A DNA stretch of 64,000 bases, taken from positions 269,054 through 333,053 of the forward strand of contig NZ_JAEANY010000004.1 of assembly GCF_016019885.1 (NCBI RefSeq). The letters run 5' to 3'. The notes below the pieces were generated by a model. The model was not told where the DNA came from and did no database searches. It was given only the letters and a program-made list of their open reading frames with translations. A program made the translations under genes and the position numbers. Origin of the DNA: Aurantiacibacter sediminis. Its GTDB lineage: Bacteria; Pseudomonadota; Alphaproteobacteria; Sphingomonadales; Sphingomonadaceae. Positions 37,386 through 44,578 of the stretch are shown here, piece by piece. Within the stretch, counting starts at the first letter, position 1, and each line of letters opens with the position of its first letter.

Positions 37386-37471
37386 CTACTATTCTCTCGA
37401 TTGCATCGCCGGTGACTGGCTGGAAATTACGAGAATATTTTATCCAAGTTGCAAAAGCTCAATCAGAATCC

Positions 37472-37501
37472 TTGACATTCTCCATGTGAGCGGAACATAT
37501 T
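37472..37501 (+). promoter_or_regulatory. sigma70-like promoter candidate for the Lrp/AsnC gene
   Basis: TTGACA (37472-37477) and CATATT (37496-37501) are separated by 18 bases, and an AAAGG ribosome-site-like stretch follows at 37524-37528. It points at the Lrp/AsnC gene. Confidence 0.5.
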
Positions 37502-37557
37502 TTCGCATATCTCAATAATCTTGAAAGGTTTATATCATCGACGACATTGACCGAAAA

Positions 37558-37992
37558 TTGGTACGATCACTTCAAAAAGATGCAGCGCTCAGCCAGCAAC
37601 GCTTGGCAGAGAGCATCGGGGTTTCACCCGCATCGCTTTGGCGAAGACTAAAGAGCCTCGAGAAAACAGGGCTTCTTGGAAAACTGGTTCGGCTTGTCGA
37701 TCCGGTCGCAGCTGGGCTGTCGCTTGATGTCATCTGCCAAGTACAGATGCAGAACCACGATGAGGAAACGCGAACCAGCTTCGAGGAGTTCGTGGCCTCT
37801 CGAGGAGAGATTCTTGCTTGTTTTTCGACCTCGGGCGAATGGGACTACCTATTACACATTATTGTGCCAGATATCGCCGGGTACGAACGGTTGCTAATGG
37901 AGGATTTACTTCGCCACCCCGGCGTTTCTCAATCGTCATCACACTTCGCTTTGAAGCGGATAAAGCACACGACGGTCCTACCCATTTCGTGA
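37558..37992 (+). CDS. Lrp/AsnC-family regulator (BkdR-like)
   Basis: A 144-residue regulator from a TTG. The helix-turn-helix is LSQQRLAESIGVSPASLWRRLKSLEKTGLL, followed by a RAM/AsnC ligand domain (about 62-135). The frame continues upstream as IDDIDRK, exactly the conserved start of the family, but no ATG, GTG or TTG lies between 37525 and 37558. Translation may therefore begin at a near-cognate ATC/ATT (37534-37546) that follows AAAGG. It diverges from the E1-E2 genes, so control of that operon by branched-chain amino or oxo acids is likely. Confidence 0.85.
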   Translation: MVRSLQKDAALSQQRLAESIGVSPASLWRRLKSLEKTGLLGKLVRLVDPVAAGLSLDVICQVQMQNHDEETRTSFEEFVASRGEILACFSTSGEWDYLLHIIVPDIAGYERLLMEDLLRHPGVSQSSSHFALKRIKHTTVLPIS

Positions 37993-38106
37993 CATCGGCG
38001 GCCAGACGATTTGCATGGCACACACCCGATCACCGGATTTCCATAAGCGCAGGGGTCTTGCCAGATTAACGTGGCAGCCGGATTGGCGCGTTGTTAAGTC
38101 GCACCG

Positions 38107-38208
38107 ATGAGCCGCAAATCCAGAGCTAAGCCGCTGTCTCCATTCCGTCGCTTCTACTCATCGCCCGAGGTGATCCGCCTTGTTGTCATGAAGTATGTGC
38201 GGTTTCCC
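38107..38208 (+). pseudogene. N-terminal fragment of an IS6-family transposase
   Basis: The first 34 codons read MSRKSRAKPLSPFRRFYSS, then PEVIRLVVMKYVRFP, which I recognise as the conserved N-terminus of IS6/IS26-type transposases (normally ..SPFRYFNSSPEVIRLVVMMYVRFPLSLRNVEDLL). After YVRFP the match stops abruptly and unrelated sequence (DAKFAH...) follows in frame. Such elements drive replicon fusion and adjacent deletions, which fits the rearranged state of this region. Confidence 0.8.
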
Positions 38209-38229
38209 GATGCCAAGTTCGCCCATGTT

Positions 38230-38544
38230 CCTACGTCGAGCTCTCCCTTCTCCCCGACATTGGGATCGGATTTCTCGAGCAGGCTCTCGACCATTGCAGG
38301 GCAAAGCCGCAGTCAGAGCGAGACCTATTCCAACCTTGCACAGCAATCGACGAGCTCGGCGGTGATGGTCGAAATTCCCATTCTCGATCTCCAGGCCTCG
38401 GCCGGATTCGGGGCGATTGCGGCGAGCGAGAATGCCTACACCCGGTTTGGTTTCGATGAACGCTGGCTGCGCGCACTGACGCCCGCGAAGAGCGCCAGCC
38501 TGTCGATCGTGCGCGTGTTGGGGGATTCCATGGAGCCCATCCTC
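38230..38544 (+). pseudogene. truncated S24-family (LexA/CI-like) repressor-peptidase
   Basis: The plus-strand frame carries VEIPILDLQASAGFGAI, then FGFDERWLRAL and LSIVRVLGDSMEPIL (38368-38544). This is the start of an S24 peptidase domain, with the nucleophile serine in GDSMEP. The frame then runs into the reverse complement of another gene, so the catalytic lysine half is missing. The N-terminal DNA-binding domain is not recognisable between the IS6 scrap and 38368. It was probably the repressor of a mobile element. Confidence 0.72.
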
Positions 38545-39824
38545 ACGAGACGTTTGAAGCGCAGCGGACGCAATTGGCGTTTCACTTCGAGCGAAAAGAG
38601 GCGGGTTTCGGCGCCAGAAACAGGATCGGTGCGGAGAATTTCATCGCCGAGCACCGCGAAGCTATCGACGCGGAGCGTTTCCAGACCCAGGTCGAGCGTG
38701 CCAGCCCCGCGTGCGGCCTCGATCCGCGCTTCAACAAGACCGAGATATTCCTCGAAGATGCCGTTCTGCAACGCAATGGGAAGCGCGAGGATGCGGTTGA
38801 GCCAGCGCTGGATGGTGGGCAAATTATCGGTAAGGCCGCCATCGGGGCTCTCGAGCTTGAGGCCGGTTCGCTCGACGAAGTCCCCGAAACCGACTGCCTC
38901 GAGTTTGCCATCGTAAAGCAGGTGGAACCAGCGCGAGAGAGCGTCCTTCGCATAATCGCTTTCGAGATTGTCGGCAGGGTCGAACAGGTTCTGTCCCCCT
39001 GTCTGACGCTGGCCGCGTGTGAGAGCGCCCAATGCGTCGAGCCTTCGCGCGATGGTCGAGATGAAGCGGCGTTCGCCCTTCACATCGGTCGTGACCGGGC
39101 GGAACAGCGGCGCAGAAGCCTGGTTAGTACGGTTTGTCCGGCCAAGACCCTGGATTGCATTGTCGGCACGCCAGCCCGGTTCGAGGAGGAAATGGACTCG
39201 GCGCTGCTGGTTCTGGGCATCAAGGTCGGCGTGATAGGATTGTCCCGTACCCCCTGCGTCCGAGAACACCAGAATCCGTTTGGTTCCGTCCATGAAGCAC
39301 TGTGCTTCAGCGACGTTTGCGCTTGCGCTTCGACGTTCAAGCCGCTGCTGACCGTCGCGTCCCCAGACCAACCTGCGCGAGCGGCCCGTGACCTCGGCCA
39401 CCGCCTCGGTCCCGAAGTGCTCGATGATTGCATCGAGTGCAGTAGCGATAGGGGGCAATGCGCAAAGCTGCTCGATCAGTGCTTCGCGCGCGGCGATGGC
39501 CCGCGAGCAGAGAACGGGATTGCCGTGCTCGTCGCTCATCGCTTCAGAACGCAGATTGCCCTCCTCGTCAGTAAAGACCTGCATCAGGCGCACGGGAAAG
39601 CTCTTCGCGAGATAGTCGATGACATATTCGCGCGGAGAGAGATCGATATCGAGCGCTTCTCGCTCCTCGTCCGAGAGATCGGCCAGGCGACGGTCGAGCA
39701 TGGCCTCGGCTGTCGAAACCAGTTGCACGACCACCGAATGATTTTCGCTGAGCGCCTCTTCCATCGCCGGGATCAGGCTCGGCAATTTCATCGAAAGCAG
39801 AAGCTGCGCGAAGAAGCGCTGCTT
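38545..39824 (-). pseudogene. C-terminal half of a Strawberry-notch-family helicase
   Basis: About 427 residues beginning FFAQLLLSMKLPSLIPAMEE and running through VVQLVSTAEAMLDRRLADL, RILVFSDAGGTGQSYHADL and NAIQGLGRTNRTNQASAPLF (helicase motif VI-like). This matches the SNO/strawberry-notch helicase C-terminal domain found on alphaproteobacterial plasmids and ICEs. The N-terminal ATPase domain is absent. Upstream the frame fuses without a stop to an integrase N-terminus, and downstream it reads through antisense to the S24 fragment to 38436. The fused frame is 613 codons from the ATG at 40277. Confidence 0.8.
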
Positions 39825-40277
39825 TTCGAGCCGCTTTCGCCATGCACGCAGATGATGCTTTCTGAGCTTGTCTAACTTAACCTTGGCAATGGCGTCATCA
39901 TATACGTGACGGCGAAAGACGCCTTCGGCGATTGACCCAGGTTTGTCGCTGAGATAGGCCCGACAGGCATCTTCAACCGTATCCAGCTTCTCTGTTCGCA
40001 GCCCTCCCGCTTCTACCAACTTGGCGAATGCCTCTGCATCCCTTTTGGCCGTGGCGAACACATCATGTCCGGACAAGGTCCCATAAGGTCCAAGATTCTT
40101 GCGGCGGTACTTTCGCGCGTCTTCATCATAGGCCCGAGCGAACCATGATCCCTTTCCACCCCTGCGGGACGGTCGATATCCAACATACCAACCAGCCTGG
40201 AGGCGCTGCCAATGAGGTTCCTTGTCGCTTCGCGGCTTCAGTTTATCACGTTCGCCAATCTTGCTCAGGTCAGGCAT
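39825..40277 (-). pseudogene. int: N-terminal fragment of a tyrosine integrase
   Basis: From the ATG at 40277 about 151 residues look like the arm-binding and core-binding N-terminus of an integrase: WQRLQAGWYVGYRPS, GSWFARAYDEDARKYRRKNLG, then DDAIAKVKLDKLRKHHLRAW. The catalytic R...H-x-x-R...Y domain is absent: near residue 151 the sequence switches to a helicase. It starts 136 bases from a tRNA 3' half on the other strand, the normal position of an element's integrase next to its attachment site. The chimeric reading frame stays open but cannot encode an active recombinase. Confidence 0.8.
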
Positions 40278-40292
40278 TTCCGCACAGCTTTT

Positions 40293-40323
40293 GTATGAAA
40301 CGTATGAAACAAGTATGAAAAAC
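40293..40323. repeat. three direct repeats GTATGAAA upstream of the integrase
   Basis: GTATGAAA occurs at 40293, 40302 and 40313 (spacings 9 and 11), directly upstream of the integrase start. These could be integrase arm sites, excisionase sites or an autoregulatory site. Confidence 0.55.
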
Positions 40324-40383
40324 TTGGGTGGATCGATTAAGACAATCCTAGACAAATCTATCTGTTTTTCAAGGATTTTTTAG

Positions 40384-40402
40384 TCCCAGATAATCCCAGA
40401 TA
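40384..40402. repeat. paired direct repeat TCCCAGATA next to the attachment site
   Basis: TCCCAGATA occurs at 40384-40392 and 40394-40402, with a related TCCTAGACA at 40346-40354. The pair lies 12 bases from the tRNA half, where integrase core or arm binding sites are expected. Confidence 0.5.
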
Positions 40403-40413
40403 GTCCGTATTCC

Positions 40414-40463
40414 CATCCTTCACACGGGTGGGGTCGCAAGTTCAATCCTTGCCGCGCCCACCA
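40414..40463 (+). other. attachment site: 3' half of tRNA-Val(CAC)
   Basis: The sequence folds as the 3' half of a tRNA. The anticodon stem CATCC/GGGTG is fully paired around loop TTCACAC (anticodon CAC at 40421-40423). A 5-base variable loop follows, then T-stem GCAAG/CTTGC with loop TTCAATC, acceptor strand CGCGCCC, A73 and CCA. Bases before 40414 do not give a D-arm or a 5' GGGCGCG strand, so the tRNA is incomplete. This is what an element leaves at its far end when its integrase recombines in the anticodon stem-loop. The intact tRNA would be at the other end, left of the window. Confidence 0.82.
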
Positions 40464-40508
40464 TTCTTCCCACTTTCATCGGCGCGCACAAACGGCTAAC
40501 CCTCGGTC

Positions 40509-41228
40509 ATGGTCGAGACACATTCACTCGCTTCACGGTCGACAAATTTCTGTCAGGCCTGCTCGGTGCGCAACCGGGCGATCTGTGCGGATCTGGACGA
40601 TAGCGAGATTGAAGTGCTCAACGCCATCGGTCGCCGCCGCACGCTTGAAGCGGGCGAAGACCTGCTGTGGGAAGGTGATGAGGCGCTGCTGGTAGCGAAT
40701 GTCATCACCGGCATGCTCAAGCTCTCGACCCATACGGCAGACGGGAAAGAACAAATCCTGGGCCTTGCCTATCCATCAGACTTCCTCGGCCGCCCTTTTG
40801 GCGAGACGACGCCGCATGGCGCGCAGGCGCTGATCCCGTCGCAAGTGTGCGTTTTTGCGCGCGCGGATTTTGACCGGTTTGCGAAGGAACATCCTAAGCT
40901 GGAGCACAAGCTGCTCGAACGCACCCTGCGTGAACTTGACCGCACACGCCGCTGGATGCTGCTGCTGGGAAGGATGAATGCAGAGCAGAAAGTCGCCAGC
41001 TTCCTCCTCGAAATGTCCGATCAGATTTCGCCGCAATTCGCCGACGATACCAAGGCGATCGAATTGCCGCTGACCCGCCAACAGATCGCCGATATTCTCG
41101 GCCTGACGATCGAGACGGTCAGTCGCCAGCTCAGCACATTCCGCAAGCAAGGCCTTATCGACCTTCCATCGCGCCGCGAAGTGATCCTCAGCAATCGCAG
41201 CGCGCTCGAAGATATCGCGGGCCTCTAG
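40509..41228 (+). CDS. fnrL: FNR/FnrL-type oxygen-sensing regulator
   Basis: A 239-residue Crp/Fnr protein. Cysteines C15, C18 and C26 (CQACSVRNRAIC), plus C114 (SQVCVF), match the four ligands of the oxygen-labile [4Fe-4S] cluster with the C-x2-C-x7-C spacing of alphaproteobacterial FnrL. The cyclic-nucleotide-like sensor fold covers about 30-150, and the helix-turn-helix is LTRQQIADILGLTIETVSRQLSTFRKQGLI (E-x-x-SR recognition). It should switch genes for low-oxygen growth at TTGAT-N4-ATCAA sites. It begins just past the tRNA-Val half and so is the first core-genome gene right of the island. Confidence 0.92.
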   Translation: MVETHSLASRSTNFCQACSVRNRAICADLDDSEIEVLNAIGRRRTLEAGEDLLWEGDEALLVANVITGMLKLSTHTADGKEQILGLAYPSDFLGRPFGETTPHGAQALIPSQVCVFARADFDRFAKEHPKLEHKLLERTLRELDRTRRWMLLLGRMNAEQKVASFLLEMSDQISPQFADDTKAIELPLTRQQIADILGLTIETVSRQLSTFRKQGLIDLPSRREVILSNRSALEDIAGL

Positions 41229-41278
41229 GCGCAACGGCGCTGGACAAGGCCCGGCGCAATTGGGCATAGGCCGCGGCC

Positions 41279-42559
41279 ATGCACGATATCCGTTTCATTC
41301 GCGAAAACCCGGACGATTTTGACGCAGCACTGGCGCGCCGCGGGCTTGAGCCGCTGGCCGGCAAATTGCGCACACTTGACGAACAGCGCCGCCTCCTGAC
41401 GACGCAGCTGCAAGAGGCGCAAAGCCGTCGCAATGAAGCCTCCAAAGCGATCGGTCAGGCGATGAGCCAGGGCGATAAGGAGAGAGCCGAAGCGCTCAAG
41501 GCCGAAGTGGCCGAGATCAAAGCGATGATGCCCGGTCTGGAAGAGCAGGAAAAGGCGCTTGGCGAAGAGCTGAACGCCGCGCTCGCCATCATCCCCAACC
41601 TGCCAGCCGATGACGTGCCCCAAGGCGAAGATGAAAGCGACAATGTAGAAGTCAGCAGCTGGGGCGAGAAGCGCGACTTCGCCTTCACTCCGCTGGAGCA
41701 CGCCGACCTTGCCCCGCCGCTCGGCATGGATTTCGAAACCGGCACCAAGCTTTCAGGCGCTCGCTTCACGTTCCTGCGCGGCGACATGGCCCGGCTCCAC
41801 CGCGCTATCGCGCAATTCATGCTCGACCAGCAGACGCGCGAGAATGGCTACACCGAATGCAATCCACCGGTGCTGGTGAATGACGATGCGATGTTTGGGA
41901 CGGACAAGCTGCCCAAGTTCGCCGAGGATAGTTTTCGCACCACGGACAATCGCTGGCTCATCCCCACATCCGAAGTGAGCCTCACCGCCTCGGTCGCGGG
42001 CGAGATTATCGACGATCTGGCGGAGCCGCTCCGTCTTACCGCGCATACGCTCTGCTTCCGAAGCGAAGCGGGGTCGGCGGGCAAGGATACGCGCGGCTTT
42101 ATCCGCCAGCACCAGTTCGAAAAGGTCGAGCTGGTCAGCATTTGCAAGCCCGAGGATAGCGAAGCCGAGCACGAGCGGATGACCGCCTGTGCCGAAGGCA
42201 TCCTGCAAGCGCTGGACCTGCCCTATCGCAAGGTGCTGCTGTGCACCGGAGACATGGGCTTTGGCGCGCGCAAGACCTACGATCTCGAAGTGTGGCTGCC
42301 CGGTCAGGGTGCCTATCGCGAGATTTCGTCATGCTCCAACACCGGCGCATTTCAGGCGCGGCGGATGAATACCCGCTATCGCCCCGAAGGCGGGAAGAAG
42401 ACCGATTTTGTCCACACGCTGAACGGCTCGGGCCTTGCCGTGGGACGTACTCTGGTGGCGGTGTTGGAGAACTACCAGGAGGAAGATGGCTCGGTCATCG
42501 TGCCGGACGTTTTGGCGCCCTACATGGGCGGTGTGGAGATCCTTCGGAGCAGGCAGTGA
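41279..42559 (+). CDS. serS: seryl-tRNA synthetase
   Basis: A 426-residue class II aminoacyl-tRNA synthetase. The N-terminal long coiled-coil arm (about 30-105, [24 protein letters not shown]) binds the tRNA-Ser extra arm. The catalytic core shows motif 2 [14 protein letters not shown] and motif 3 [17 protein letters not shown] near 390. Length is normal. It is 50 bases downstream of fnrL, and a palindromic REP-like repeat separates it from surE. Confidence 0.97.
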   Translation: MHDIRFIRENPDDFDAALARRGLEPLAGKLRTLDEQRRLLTTQLQEAQSRRNEASKAIGQAMSQGDKERAEALKAEVAEIKAMMPGLEEQEKALGEELNAALAIIPNLPADDVPQGEDESDNVEVSSWGEKRDFAFTPLEHADLAPPLGMDFETGTKLSGARFTFLRGDMARLHRAIAQFMLDQQTRENGYTECNPPVLVNDDAMFGTDKLPKFAEDSFRTTDNRWLIPTSEVSLTASVAGEIIDDLAEPLRLTAHTLCFRSEAGSAGKDTRGFIRQHQFEKVELVSICKPEDSEAEHERMTACAEGILQALDLPYRKVLLCTGDMGFGARKTYDLEVWLPGQGAYREISSCSNTGAFQARRMNTRYRPEGGKKTDFVHTLNGSGLAVGRTLVAVLENYQEEDGSVIVPDVLAPYMGGVEILRSRQ

Positions 42560-42639
42560 TCCGTTCGTGGTGAGCCTGTCGAACCATGAATTTGCGAGCC
42601 TCACCAATTCGCCCTTCGACAAGCTCAGGACGAACGGAT
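42559..42639. repeat. REP-like imperfect inverted repeat
   Basis: A 25-base arm at 42559-42583 and its partner at 42615-42639 match at 22 of 25 positions as inverted complements. The core resembles GTTCGTCCTGAGCTTGTCGA, a repeat I know from intergenic regions of many alpha- and gammaproteobacteria. It fills the serS-surE gap and would form a long hairpin in the shared transcript. Confidence 0.85.
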
Positions 42640-42650
42640 AGGGACGGCTC

Positions 42651-43406
42651 ATGCGCATTCTCCTGACCAATGACGACGGCATTCACGCCCCCGGCCTCGC
42701 CGTGCTGGAAGAACTGGCGGCTCAGCTTTCCGACGATGTGTGGGTGTGTGCCCCGGCAGAAGAGCAATCGGGCGCGGGGCATTCGCTGACCCTGCATCAC
42801 CCCGTACGTTTGCGCGAGCATGGGGAGAAACGCTTCTCTGTCACCGGCACGCCGACCGACAGCGTGAACCTCGCGCTGCGCAAGCTGTTTGAAGATAAGC
42901 GCCCAGACCTCGTCCTGTCCGGCGTGAATGCGGGCGAGAATCTGGGCGATGACATCACTTATTCGGGCACAGCCTCTGCCGCGATGGAAGCCGCGCTGGC
43001 CGGCGTTCCGGCAATCGCTCTCAGCCAAGCTTTCCGCGACAATGGGCCGAGCTTTTCGGCGACCCGCGAGTGGGGCAGGCGCGTGCTGGAGCCGCTGACC
43101 GACGTGACCATGGCCAAGCGAACGCTCATCAATGTGAACTTCCCCGCCCTCCCTGCAGACAAGGTGCGCGGCATTCGCGTGGTGCGGCAGGGTTTTCACG
43201 ATTACTCTCGCGGTTCTCTGGTGCAGGGCACCGATCCGCGCGGTCGGCCATATTATTGGTTCGGCCTACAGGATGCCGAGCACACGCTGGATCACGGCAC
43301 CGATCTGGAAGCGGTGGAAGATGGCTTTATCGCGGTCACGCCATTGCAGCTTGATCTTACCAATCACGGCGCGATAGGAACTCTGGCAGAGCGGTTTGCA
43401 CCGTGA
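42651..43406 (+). CDS. surE: 5'/3'-nucleotidase SurE
   Basis: A 251-residue metal-dependent nucleotidase. The N-terminal metal-binding motif is MRILLTNDDGIHAPGLAVLE, followed by APAEEQSGAGHSLTL and LSGVNAGENLGDDITYSGTASAAMEA. It hydrolyses nucleoside monophosphates and supports stationary-phase survival. The serS-surE order is common in sphingomonads and related alphaproteobacteria. It starts 11 bases after the REP-like repeat. Confidence 0.96.
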   Translation: MRILLTNDDGIHAPGLAVLEELAAQLSDDVWVCAPAEEQSGAGHSLTLHHPVRLREHGEKRFSVTGTPTDSVNLALRKLFEDKRPDLVLSGVNAGENLGDDITYSGTASAAMEAALAGVPAIALSQAFRDNGPSFSATREWGRRVLEPLTDVTMAKRTLINVNFPALPADKVRGIRVVRQGFHDYSRGSLVQGTDPRGRPYYWFGLQDAEHTLDHGTDLEAVEDGFIAVTPLQLDLTNHGAIGTLAERFAP

Positions 43407-43423
43407 CGGAGAGGCGCTGACCC

Positions 43424-44515
43424 TTGGCCAGAATGCACGACAAGCATGAGAAGCAGCGGATCGGCAAGCGCCGGTTTACGCCCATTCGCCGTGCCGTGAA
43501 GATCCCCGTCTGGGGCGATCTGGGCATCCGCATCGGAACGGCGCTTTCGCTGATCTTCCTCGTCATCATGATCCACTGGTGGGATCGCGCTGGCTTGGTC
43601 GACAATGTTGATGGCGATGTCAGCTTTCTCGACGTCGTCTATTTCACCATGATCTCCATCACTACCACCGGCTTTGGCGATATCGCGCCCGTCACAGACC
43701 GTGCACGACTGGTGGAAGCGGTAATCGTGACACCCGTTCGTTTTGCCGTGCTCTTCATCTTTGTCGGCACGGCGTATAACTTCATTATCAAGCGCAGTTG
43801 GGAGAAGTGGCGGATGGCCCGCATCCAGGATCAGCTCACAGACCATGTCGTGGTGCTCGGCTTCGGCGTCTCCGGCGCGGAAGCAGTTGGCGAACTTATC
43901 GAACGCGGGGCGGACCCTGCCACGATCGTCGTCATGGATACGCATGAGGAGCGCCTCGACCTTGCAGAGAGCATGGGCTGCAATGTCATCGCCGCCGATG
44001 CCTCGCGCGATGAGAACCTTGAGGCGGTGCGCATTGCCAATGCGCAGACCGTGCTGGTGTCCGCCGGCCGGGACGATGCCTCGATCCTGATCGTACTCAC
44101 CGTGCGCCATCTCGCCCCCAACGTGCCGATCAGTGTCGTCGTGCGGGCAGCGGATAACGAGCTGCTGGCGCGGCAGGCGGGCGCGGATAACGTCATCAAC
44201 CCGGTGCGCTTTACCGGGTTGCTGCTCGCAGGCTCCGCGCGCGGCGCGCATATCAGCGAGTACATGTCCGACCTCGCGTCGGTCACCGGCCGCGTGCAGC
44301 TGGTGGAGCGCGAGGTGCTGCCTGAAGAGATCGGCCGCCCGCTGTCGGATCTCGCGTCCGGCGGCCGTGGCCTGCGCATCTATCGCAATGGCGGCGCCTG
44401 CGGCTTCTGGGAGCACGAGGCTGACGCGCTGCAGGCAGGCGACATCATCGTCGAGATACTGCCGTCCGAGAACGGCGATGACGAAGATGAGGTCGCGGCG
44501 ACCGAGAAGGCCTAG
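43424..44515 (+). CDS. two-TM potassium channel with TrkA-N/RCK domain
   Basis: A 363-residue membrane protein. TM1 is about 33-52 (IRIGTALSLIFLVIMIHWW). A pore loop carries the selectivity filter TTTGFGD (about 80-86), and TM2 is about 97-120. A cytosolic Rossmann RCK domain (about 138-260, VVVLGFGVSGAEAV) and a TrkA-C-like end (about 275-350) follow. It should gate K+ flow in response to a nucleotide or ion ligand. TTG at 43424 is favoured because GGAGAGG lies nine bases upstream; ATG at 43433 is the alternative. It follows surE by 17 bases. Confidence 0.93.
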   Translation: MARMHDKHEKQRIGKRRFTPIRRAVKIPVWGDLGIRIGTALSLIFLVIMIHWWDRAGLVDNVDGDVSFLDVVYFTMISITTTGFGDIAPVTDRARLVEAVIVTPVRFAVLFIFVGTAYNFIIKRSWEKWRMARIQDQLTDHVVVLGFGVSGAEAVGELIERGADPATIVVMDTHEERLDLAESMGCNVIAADASRDENLEAVRIANAQTVLVSAGRDDASILIVLTVRHLAPNVPISVVVRAADNELLARQAGADNVINPVRFTGLLLAGSARGAHISEYMSDLASVTGRVQLVEREVLPEEIGRPLSDLASGGRGLRIYRNGGACGFWEHEADALQAGDIIVEILPSENGDDEDEVAATEKA

Positions 44516-44578
44516 GCATTCTCCCTCTCCGCTTCCCTCTAGCCCCCGCCGCGCATCGGGTGTAGGGGCGCGGCCATT

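Noticed and set aside
38574-39875. 433-codon plus-strand frame over the SNO helicase fragment
   Set aside because: The minus strand carries recognisable helicase motifs; the plus frame has none.
40293-40323. CRISPR array from the GTATGAAA repeats
   Set aside because: Repeats are 8 bases with 1-3 base spacers, far too short, and no cas genes are present.
40340-40463. A complete functional tRNA-Val gene
   Set aside because: No D-arm or 5' acceptor strand can be formed from the bases before 40414; only the 3' half is present.
38107-40463. An intact prophage or ICE
   Set aside because: Integrase, repressor and helicase are all truncated, and no structural, packaging or conjugation genes occur in the window.
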